From contig CAJKMG010000001.1 in the NCBI GenBank assembly GCA_905200945.1, forward strand, positions 186,001 through 250,000: 64,000 nt of DNA, written 5' to 3'. How positions within the stretch are numbered: position 1 is the stretch's first letter; each line of letters opens with the position of its first letter. The notes under the pieces are model-generated. The model was not told where the DNA came from. It saw nothing but the letters and a program-made list of their open reading frames with translations, and did not search any database. The position numbers were made by a program, and so were the translations under genes. The DNA is from an uncultured Akkermansia sp. Lineage in GTDB: Bacteria > Verrucomicrobiota > Verrucomicrobiia > Verrucomicrobiales > Akkermansiaceae. This document shows, piece after piece, positions 34,623-41,440 of this stretch.

Positions 34623-36542
34623 ATGAGCGATTTTCTTAAACACGAGTGCGGCGTAGCCGCCATTCGTCTGCTTAAGCCTCTCTCTTATTTTCAGGATAAA
34701 TACGGCTCCACCCTCTGGGCATTCAACAAACTGCTCATCCTGATGGAAAAGCAGTACAACCGCGGCCAGGACGGCGCGGGTATAGGCTGCGTTAAACTGA
34801 ACATGCCTCTGGGGCAACCTTATCTGTTCCGCACCCGGGACGCCAGCAAAGACGCCCTTACGAGCATCTTCAATGGGCAAATCAAGAAGCTCAATAAAAA
34901 AGTCCGCCGCGGCCAGGTCAATCTGAAGGATGCGGCAGACATCAAAAATAACTTCGACTACGGCGGGGAAATCCTGATGGGGCATCTCCGCTACGGAACC
35001 TCCGGTCTCTTTGACGAAGGTTCCTGCCATCCCTACCTGCGCCGCACCAACTGGCCGACCCGTACTCTGATGGTTCTGGGCAACTTCAACATGACCAATA
35101 CGCCGGAATTGAACCAGCGCATGATTGAACGCGGCCAACACCCCGTCTTTGGAACGGACACGCAGACTGTCCTTGAAGAAATAGGATATCACCTGGATGA
35201 AGCCCATACGGATCTCTACCGCGCCCTGCGGGACAGCGGCATGCCCGGCCCGGAAATTCCCCATGCCATTTCCTCCCGGCTCAATATTCAGGAAATCATC
35301 CATAACTCCGCCAAACAATGGGACGGCGGATATGCCATCATGGGAGCCATCGGCAACGGGGACTACTTCTGCCTGCGGGATCCGCACGGCATCCGCCCAT
35401 GCCACTACCTGATTACGGATGAATTCATCGCCGTTGCCTCCGAACGCGTTCCGCTGATGACCGTCTTTGAAGTGGAAAGCGAGCAGGTCCAAGAACTTCC
35501 ACCGGCCAATATGCTCTCCATCAAAGCAGATGGAACACATGCCATTACGGAATTTACCACACCTCTGAAACCGGCTCCCTGCTCCTTTGAAAAAATTTAC
35601 TTCTCCCGCGGGAACGATCCTATCGTTTACCGGGAACGCAAAGCGCTCGGAGCGGCGTTGACCCCTCAAATCGTGGATTCTCTGGAAGACCGTTTTGACA
35701 AATCCGCTATCACCTACATTCCCAACACGGCGGAAACCGCTTACTACGGACTGCTGGAAGGCCTGCGCGTCTACCGCCGCAAACGCGTGCATGCCCAGCT
35801 TCTGGAGGCCCTGAGAAACGGGACCCTGGATGAAAACATGCTGGACAGCGCTATCCTGAAGCGCTGGCCGCGCGGTGAAAAAATCGCCCACAAGGATATC
35901 AAAATGCGCACTTTCATTACGCAGGAAAAAAGCCGCGCGCAGCTGGTTTCCCACGTATATGACCTCACTTACGGTGCTGTAGGGCCGGAAGACGTGCTCG
36001 TCGCCATTGACGACTCCATTGTCCGCGGCACCACTCTGAGAAGATCCATCCTCCGCATCCTGGGCCGCACCAATCCTCGGAAAATCGTCATTGCATCCAC
36101 CGCCCCGCAAATCCGGTATCCGGACTGCTACGGCATTGACATGTCCGAACTGGGCAACTTCATCGCCTTCCAAGCGGCCGTCTCCCTGATCAAGCAGCAC
36201 GGACAGGCCCGTCTGCTGGAAGAAGTGTACAAGGCATGCAAAGAAGAGCTGGCCAAACCCAAGGAAGAACGGCGCAACTGCGTGAAGGCTATTTACGAAG
36301 GGCTGACTGAAGCTGAAATCTCCCGGGAAATCACCCGCCTGGTCACTCCGCACGACGCGCCGTGCCCTGTGGAAGTCATTTTCCAAACCATTGAAAACCT
36401 CCATGAATCCATAGAAGGCCCCTGCGGCGACTGGTATTTCACCGGAGATTATCCCACTCCGGGCGGATACACCACAGTTAATGTGGCATACATGCGCTGG
36501 TTTGAGGGTAAAGGGGGCCGTGCATACGATTTGCCCTTGTAG
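34623..36542 (+). CDS. purF: Amidophosphoribosyltransferase, long form
   Basis: A 639-residue enzyme that makes phosphoribosylamine from PRPP and glutamine, the first committed step of purine synthesis. Cys9 of SDFLKHECGVAAIRL is the expected N-terminal nucleophile, exposed after removal of an 8-residue propeptide. MGHLRYGTSG and GNFNMTN fit the glutaminase domain. VLVAIDDSIVRGTTLRRSI is the PRPP-binding loop. It is about 130 residues longer than E. coli PurF, with extra sequence between and after the two domains, resembling the long form found in Bacteroidota. A short paralogue may exist elsewhere. Confidence 0.92.
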   Translation: MSDFLKHECGVAAIRLLKPLSYFQDKYGSTLWAFNKLLILMEKQYNRGQDGAGIGCVKLNMPLGQPYLFRTRDASKDALTSIFNGQIKKLNKKVRRGQVNLKDAADIKNNFDYGGEILMGHLRYGTSGLFDEGSCHPYLRRTNWPTRTLMVLGNFNMTNTPELNQRMIERGQHPVFGTDTQTVLEEIGYHLDEAHTDLYRALRDSGMPGPEIPHAISSRLNIQEIIHNSAKQWDGGYAIMGAIGNGDYFCLRDPHGIRPCHYLITDEFIAVASERVPLMTVFEVESEQVQELPPANMLSIKADGTHAITEFTTPLKPAPCSFEKIYFSRGNDPIVYRERKALGAALTPQIVDSLEDRFDKSAITYIPNTAETAYYGLLEGLRVYRRKRVHAQLLEALRNGTLDENMLDSAILKRWPRGEKIAHKDIKMRTFITQEKSRAQLVSHVYDLTYGAVGPEDVLVAIDDSIVRGTTLRRSILRILGRTNPRKIVIASTAPQIRYPDCYGIDMSELGNFIAFQAAVSLIKQHGQARLLEEVYKACKEELAKPKEERRNCVKAIYEGLTEAEISREITRLVTPHDAPCPVEVIFQTIENLHESIEGPCGDWYFTGDYPTPGGYTTVNVAYMRWFEGKGGRAYDLPL

Positions 36543-36575
36543 CACATCCCTTTTTTTGGGTATTCTGCTGTTGAT

Positions 36576-37175
36576 ATGTCAGGACCCATTGCATACACGA
36601 CCTTGGAAGACACCGAACTGGTCGCCAGGGCACGGGAGGGAGACTCACGGGCTTTTGACGAACTCGTCATTCGCCACAGCCGCAAGCTCCATGCCACCCT
36701 GTACCAGATGACGGACAACTACGATGATGCCTATGACATCGCCCAGGAAGCGTTCTCCAAAGCCTACCGGGCCTTGCGCTACTTCAACGGGCAAAGCGCC
36801 TTTTATACATGGCTGCACTCCATTGCCGTCAACCATGCCAGAAACTTCCTGAAAAAACGCAACCGCAGAATGACCTACAGTCTGGACGACGACGAGTACG
36901 GCGACCATACGGAAAAGGACATGAACATGGCGGATGAAACGGATGGAGCGGATCCGGAACGCCGCACTCATCTGAATGAGCTGCAACTTAAAATTAATGA
37001 AGCCCTGAAGAAACTCTCATCCAAACACAGGGAAGTCGTTGTCCTTCATGATGTGAAAGGACTCAATCATACGGAGATATCCGCCCTTCTCGGAATCTCT
37101 GAAGGAACGCTCAGATCACGTCTGCACTATGCTCACAAGGAACTCCAGGGGCTCTTGGCGGAATATCTGAGCTAA
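36576..37175 (+). CDS. ECF-type RNA polymerase sigma factor
   Basis: A 199-residue sigma-70 family factor with region 2 (MTDNYDDAYDIAQEAFSKAY, then FYTWLHSIAVNHARNFLKK) and region 4 (LSSKHREVVVLHDVKGLNHT, then EISALLGISEGTLRSRLHYA). Between them is an acidic linker. The RpoE-like group usually responds to envelope stress and is held by a membrane anti-sigma factor. Here the next gene is a single-pass membrane protein and the one after is an exported HtrA-like PDZ protein, the same three-part arrangement as sigma-E, RseA and DegS, although sequence relationship to RseA is not visible. Starts 33 bp after purF. Confidence 0.93.
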   Translation: MSGPIAYTTLEDTELVARAREGDSRAFDELVIRHSRKLHATLYQMTDNYDDAYDIAQEAFSKAYRALRYFNGQSAFYTWLHSIAVNHARNFLKKRNRRMTYSLDDDEYGDHTEKDMNMADETDGADPERRTHLNELQLKINEALKKLSSKHREVVVLHDVKGLNHTEISALLGISEGTLRSRLHYAHKELQGLLAEYLS

Positions 37176-37282
37176 TAGATTAAAAAAATATTGAACGTCA
37201 GTTCTCGCTGCCATGTCAAACGCATAGTCCCACATTTCGGGCTAAAATACCCTAACCTCTATTATATTTAATATTAACGAAG

Positions 37283-37804
37283 ATGGATAAACAATCCACA
37301 GATCACAAGGAAGAAGCTCTGGTTGCCATGCTGGCATCTCTCCGTAAGGAAGCCTGCTACCATGACAATTTTGAGGAAGATTTCCTCCGCAATTTTCATC
37401 TTAGAAAGGAAACCGATCAGGCTGCCAACTCTGCTTGGAAATTGTTACTCGAACGCCTGGACAACTATCTGCAGAACTTTCGTGGTTGGCAGTGGGTCTA
37501 TGCTTCCATGTCCATCGTGACACTGGCAGCAGTAGGCGTTATTATCGCATCCGGCAACATGGATGAGCCTGCCGACTCTTACGTAGCCTCCTCCCAGGAA
37601 AAAGAAGAAATTCTCCTGACGGAAAAAGCCGTGCCCGTAAGTAAGGAAACTATTGAACGGACCTCTACTGAAGCTGCCCCTGCGGAAAAACCTGAATTCA
37701 CCACGGGTGCGTCTTCATATGATACATCAGACAACAATAATCAGCAAAAAACCAATTCCAATACCGATAAGAAACCGGTATCCCGCGTTCTCATTGAGAT
37801 GTAA
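37283..37804 (+). CDS. Single-pass membrane protein, candidate anti-sigma factor
   Basis: A 173-residue protein not recognised by family. Residues 1-70 are charged and helical (DFLRNFHLRKETDQ, LLLERLDNYLQNFRGWQW), residues 73-92 form one transmembrane segment (WVYASMSIVTLAAVGVIIAS), and the remaining 80 residues are Ser/Thr/Glu/Lys-rich and probably periplasmic and disordered. No zinc-binding HxxxCxxC anti-sigma motif is present. Position after the sigma gene (107 bp) and 6 bp before the HtrA-like gene suggests a role in controlling the sigma factor; this is contextual only. Confidence 0.6.
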   Translation: MDKQSTDHKEEALVAMLASLRKEACYHDNFEEDFLRNFHLRKETDQAANSAWKLLLERLDNYLQNFRGWQWVYASMSIVTLAAVGVIIASGNMDEPADSYVASSQEKEEILLTEKAVPVSKETIERTSTEAAPAEKPEFTTGASSYDTSDNNNQQKTNSNTDKKPVSRVLIEM

Positions 37805-37810
37805 CAATCC

Positions 37811-38686
37811 ATGATGAACCTGGCTCCTATATTGACGGGCATAGCCGTTGCTGGTCTGATTTACCAGGCAGCGGCCGTGCCTGTCCCTTTTAAGATAGAA
37901 GCCGTTCCCCCCCAGGGGGGAGGGGTGCCGTACACAACCATGGCGGCGCAGGTCGGCAAGGACATGCTGGCCTCCCTGATCCCTTACCGGGTTTTAAAAA
38001 ACGCAGGCGTGTCCTACTACCTCGGAGACAGGAACACCCCGCCCCTTCAGGTTTGGGCTCAGGAAAAACTCACGGGCCTGACAATCTTCAAGGCGGATCC
38101 TGCCCGTATATACGACGGGCAGGCGCTTCTTACCCCTTCCAGCATCCTTAAACGCGGCGACAAGCTGTCCTTTGCCAGCAGCAAGAATGAGACTACGCAG
38201 GGAATTTACGTGGGCATGGAACACTCCATCGGGGACACCAGTTTTCCCCTGCGGCTCATCCGCGCCCAGTTCCCCAAGCTGGCAGTCCCGCCCATCGGCC
38301 AGCCATGCTACGACTCTGAAAACCGGCTGGTCGGCATTGTGCTGGGAGTTTCCCGCAAGGGAACTTGCCATCTGCTGCCCGCCCGGGCCATCTCATTCCT
38401 GGCGACCCATCCGGAAGCCAAAAGGGTGCGCCTGGGATGCCTGCTGGACATCAACTCCTCCACCCCCGTCATTGAGGGCCTTATCAACGGAGGGCCTCTT
38501 GCACGGGGAGGAATCCAGACCGGGGACATTCTCATCAACATCAACGACACGCCTATCCGCAACTACGGGGACATGTTGGACGCCACTTATTACCTTACGG
38601 GAGACAAACCTCTGTCTATCGAAGTCATCCGCGGCACCCAGGTGGTCAAAAGCAAGGGAATCATTCCCACGCAGGATTCCCGTTAA
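37811..38686 (+). CDS. Degenerate HtrA-like PDZ protein (probable pseudoprotease)
   Basis: A 291-residue exported protein. A signal peptide covers residues 1-22. The central part resembles the second half of a trypsin-fold HtrA domain, but the position of the catalytic motif GNSGGP reads IGQPCYDSENRLVGI, so the nucleophilic Ser is missing, and no convincing catalytic His or Asp is seen in the N-terminal part. A C-terminal PDZ domain is clear (GGPLARGGIQTGDILININD, then TPIRNYGDML). Inactive HtrA-like proteins could sense ligands through PDZ. Gene order after an ECF sigma and a membrane protein suggests an envelope-stress circuit. Confidence 0.75.
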   Translation: MMNLAPILTGIAVAGLIYQAAAVPVPFKIEAVPPQGGGVPYTTMAAQVGKDMLASLIPYRVLKNAGVSYYLGDRNTPPLQVWAQEKLTGLTIFKADPARIYDGQALLTPSSILKRGDKLSFASSKNETTQGIYVGMEHSIGDTSFPLRLIRAQFPKLAVPPIGQPCYDSENRLVGIVLGVSRKGTCHLLPARAISFLATHPEAKRVRLGCLLDINSSTPVIEGLINGGPLARGGIQTGDILININDTPIRNYGDMLDATYYLTGDKPLSIEVIRGTQVVKSKGIIPTQDSR

Positions 38687-38797
38687 TCCAACCCCGGGCT
38701 CCAAATAAAAGCCGGTGCTTCGGACGGCCCCCGCTCAAAATCGGCCAGAATCTTCTTTCAGGCTTGAACTCGCCCGCCGGCGCACTTAAAAAAGGGC

Positions 38798-39166
38798 GTG
38801 CTTCAAATCGTCTTCAATAAAATCAGCGCTGCGGAAGTATCCAGCATCCCCACTCTGGAACAGCTGGATCTGCTCGGAGACTTTCAAGTCTCGGAATCCA
38901 CCCTTCAAACCCTGGATGACGCCCGTTTCGGCAAAATGGAAAAGGATGGCAAAATTCTTTACCGCTACGTCGCCAAAGACTACCGCATCTACTTTGAAGT
39001 CATTGAAGGCAAAGTGATCGTCCACCGCGTTCTGCACGCCAACAGCCTGAACGATTTCCTGTTTCGCACCAATATTTCCCCGACTGCCGGTGAAGATGAA
39101 ATCCTGAGCCAGTCCAAACACTTCTGGAAACTCATCGACGAAGGCAAAAACGCCTCCAAAGCCTGA
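38798..39166 (+). CDS. RelE/ParE-fold-like protein
   Basis: About 122 residues from the GTG at 38798; the exact start is uncertain. Residues 35-90 (FGKMEKDGKILYRYVAKDYRIY, cut here at FGKMEKDGKILYRYVAKDYR) followed by FEVIEGKVIVHRVLHANSLND resemble the beta-sheet core of RelE-type toxins, in which YRYR-V-DYRI and the terminal His/Arg-containing strand form the fold. No antitoxin-like small gene is adjacent, so it may be a non-toxic relative or an orphan. It lies 13 bp before coaC, which suggests a shared transcript. Confidence 0.5.
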   Translation: MLQIVFNKISAAEVSSIPTLEQLDLLGDFQVSESTLQTLDDARFGKMEKDGKILYRYVAKDYRIYFEVIEGKVIVHRVLHANSLNDFLFRTNISPTAGEDEILSQSKHFWKLIDEGKNASKA

Positions 39167-39179
39167 CCTTTTCCCATTC

Positions 39180-39719
39180 ATGGCCTGCATCATTCTGGGC
39201 GTCACCGGCTCCATTGCCGCATACAAGGCGGCGGACATCGCTTCCGCCCTGGTCAAACACGGTCATGAAGTGCACTGCGTCTGCACAGCCAAAGCCCTTG
39301 AATTCGTCACCCCCCTTACCCTTCACACGATTTCCCGCCACCCTGTCTTCTCCTCCTTTGAAGATGAAAAGGCGGACTGGGTTCCCCCGCACATCCAACT
39401 GGCCCAGCAGGCAGATCTTCTTCTTATAGCCCCTGCCACGGCAAACGCCATGGCCAATTTCGCCCACGGCCTTGCCCCGGACATGCTCAGCTCCCTCTAT
39501 CTGGCCTGCCAGTCTCCGGTGCTCATTTGCCCGGCTATGAATGTCCACATGTGGGAACACGCGGCGACGCAGCAAAATGCGGCCGTCCTGAAGCAAAGGA
39601 AGAACCACCACATCTTCGGCCCCAGTGAATCCGGAATTCTGGCCTGCGGAGCGGAAGGCGCGGGAAAACTCATGCCGGTGGACAGGATTGTTCAAAAAAC
39701 GCTCTCCCTTCTTCCGTAA
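39180..39719 (+). CDS. coaC: Phosphopantothenoylcysteine decarboxylase (CoaC)
   Basis: A 179-residue flavoprotein of the HFCD family that decarboxylates 4'-phosphopantothenoylcysteine in coenzyme A synthesis. The N-terminus IILGVTGSIAAYKAADIAS, the FMN-binding LLIAPATANAMANFA and the substrate-clamp PAMNVHMW are conserved. In most bacteria this domain is fused to CoaB; here it stands alone and CoaB lies about 9 kb downstream. Confidence 0.93.
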   Translation: MACIILGVTGSIAAYKAADIASALVKHGHEVHCVCTAKALEFVTPLTLHTISRHPVFSSFEDEKADWVPPHIQLAQQADLLLIAPATANAMANFAHGLAPDMLSSLYLACQSPVLICPAMNVHMWEHAATQQNAAVLKQRKNHHIFGPSESGILACGAEGAGKLMPVDRIVQKTLSLLP

Positions 39720-39786
39720 GGATGGCAAAAATTGCTCTATGCCCGTTTATTGGTTTGCCCCCGGAGAACTAAATCTTTTATCATGG

Positions 39787-40368
39787 ATGCATATGAAAAT
39801 GCTCCTGTTCCTCTTCGGTGCCCTCATGCTCTGCTCCTGTGGTCCGGATAAATATCCCATCAGCTTTCATATGGAGACAGGAGCGACGGACAGCAGAAAA
39901 TTCGCCTTTGAAAGGGACGGCCACTACTATAGCAAGGCCCCCTTTATCTCCCACAAAGACATTGAATCCTACTATTCCTTCCCAGCACCGGACAACACCT
40001 ACGGAATCGTCGTCAACGTCCGGAAAGGCCTGGACAGCCGGGTGGAAGGAATAACAGCCGCCAACCTGGGCAGGCAAATACTTCCAATCGTCAACGGCCA
40101 TGCCATGCAGCCCCTGCGCCTTTACAGCAAACCTGTTACTTCTGGGAAACTGGCAGTCATGGGAGGGTTCTCCCCGGCGGATCTTGCCGCCATGGCGGAA
40201 TTTATTCCTCCGGCGGATCCCAAAAGGGAAGAACCCATCAACAAACTGGCTGCCATTACCAAGCCCCTTCTTCCCAGCAAGGACCCTGCTCAGGAAAAAA
40301 AAGAGGCCAAAGACCCTGAAGAACACAAGGACCGTACCGTGGTCAGCACCCGCCGGGGGCGAATCTGA
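39787..40368 (+). CDS. Lipoprotein with SecD P1-like domain
   Basis: About 193 residues. A lipobox LCSC follows a hydrophobic stretch (MKMLLFLFGALMLCSC), so it is membrane-anchored outside the cytoplasm. The segment NLGRQILPIVNGHAMQP, then LRLYSKPVTSGKLAVMGGFS and ADLAAMAEFI resembles the P1 head subdomain of SecD, in which a G-K-x-x-A-x-x-x-x-G-x-x-x-S-x-P pattern leads into I-x-G-x-F. The C-terminal 40 residues are highly charged (DPAQEKKEAKDPEEHK). The ATG at 39787 (or 39793) is preferred to a longer open frame. Function is not established. Confidence 0.6.
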   Translation: MHMKMLLFLFGALMLCSCGPDKYPISFHMETGATDSRKFAFERDGHYYSKAPFISHKDIESYYSFPAPDNTYGIVVNVRKGLDSRVEGITAANLGRQILPIVNGHAMQPLRLYSKPVTSGKLAVMGGFSPADLAAMAEFIPPADPKREEPINKLAAITKPLLPSKDPAQEKKEAKDPEEHKDRTVVSTRRGRI

Positions 40369-40389
40369 GCCAGCACCCTTCGTATCAGC

Positions 40390-41433
40390 ATGCACGGCAA
40401 CTCCTCTCATCTCCTGACCGGCATTCTCCTGTTCCTTTGGGGCATGCCACTCCTGATGGCGGATATTGTAGTGCGCTTCCCCACGGAAAATACAGCCCTG
40501 CTGGACAACCGCCCGCAGGACTTCTACATGTATGTAGACCGCAACTTTGAGGGGAAGAAATCCCAGCCATGGGAAGCTGGAGCCTATGGTTTTACCCGGA
40601 CCCTCGTCAGAACCCAGGCAGGCCCCGTAGCCGTCAAATTTCATGAGGGTATTGATATTAAACCTCTCAGGAGGGATGCTTCCGGCATGCCGCAGGACGA
40701 CGTGCATCCCGTAGCCGGAGGCACGGTAGTCCATGCCTCCACCAACCCCGCCCACAGCAATTACGGCCGCTATGTGGTCATTGAACACCAACTGAAGGAC
40801 GGTCCGCTTTACAGCCTGTACGCCCACCTGGCCTCTGTCTCCTGTAAAAGAGGCGACCGGGTAGGCACCGGAAACGTCATTGGAAAGCTGGGATACTCCG
40901 GGGTGGGATTGAACAAAACGCGCGCTCATGTGCATCTGGAACTCTGCCTCAAGCTGCAGGATGACTTTGAAAACTGGTACTCCAGTCTGAAACTGGGCAC
41001 TCCCAACCGCCACGGCTCCTATAACGGACTCAATCTGGCCGGTTTCGACCCGGCACCCGTCCTCCTGCAATGCAGGGACGGGGCGGAATTCTCCCTCTCG
41101 CGCCATATCTCTTCCCTGCCGGTCCAATACGTCGTGCGGGTTCCCTCTTCCGGCAAGCCGCCCAGCCTTGTCAAACGCTACCCCTTCCTGCTGAAGCCGG
41201 GTTCCGCCACCCCCCAATCCTGGGAAATCAGTTTTACGGGAGAAGGGGTTCCCGTTTCCGTGGCTCCTTCCAGCCAACCATGCACGGAACCCGTCGTCAT
41301 CCGGGCCGTTCCGCATCCTTTCTCCCAACTGTACAGGACCTGCAACCGCGTTTCCGGTTCCAGCAAGGACCCTAAACTTACCGCCGCCGGCAAACGCTAC
41401 ATCCGGCTCATCTTCATGGGGCCTGAATCATAA
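40390..41433 (+). CDS. M23 family peptidase
   Basis: A 347-residue exported protein with an N-terminal hydrophobic segment (residues 8-25). The LytM core has the two zinc motifs HEGIDIK and HVHLE, with an intervening YSLYAHLASV in which a further His is present. Such enzymes are endopeptidases of peptidoglycan cross-bridges, or inactive activators of amidases when zinc ligands are lost; here they are retained. The 130 C-terminal residues are of unknown fold. It is followed after 7 bp by the TPR gene. Confidence 0.85.
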   Translation: MHGNSSHLLTGILLFLWGMPLLMADIVVRFPTENTALLDNRPQDFYMYVDRNFEGKKSQPWEAGAYGFTRTLVRTQAGPVAVKFHEGIDIKPLRRDASGMPQDDVHPVAGGTVVHASTNPAHSNYGRYVVIEHQLKDGPLYSLYAHLASVSCKRGDRVGTGNVIGKLGYSGVGLNKTRAHVHLELCLKLQDDFENWYSSLKLGTPNRHGSYNGLNLAGFDPAPVLLQCRDGAEFSLSRHISSLPVQYVVRVPSSGKPPSLVKRYPFLLKPGSATPQSWEISFTGEGVPVSVAPSSQPCTEPVVIRAVPHPFSQLYRTCNRVSGSSKDPKLTAAGKRYIRLIFMGPES

Positions 41434-41440
41434 TCCTACG

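Noticed and set aside
34569..36545. Long open frame on the minus strand (658 codons)
   Set aside because: It is exactly antisense to purF, whose catalytic motifs are clear, and shows no family resemblance. GC-rich codon use leaves the opposite strand open.
39781..41328. Minus-strand frame of 515 codons
   Set aside because: Antisense to the SecD-P1-like lipoprotein and M23 peptidase genes.
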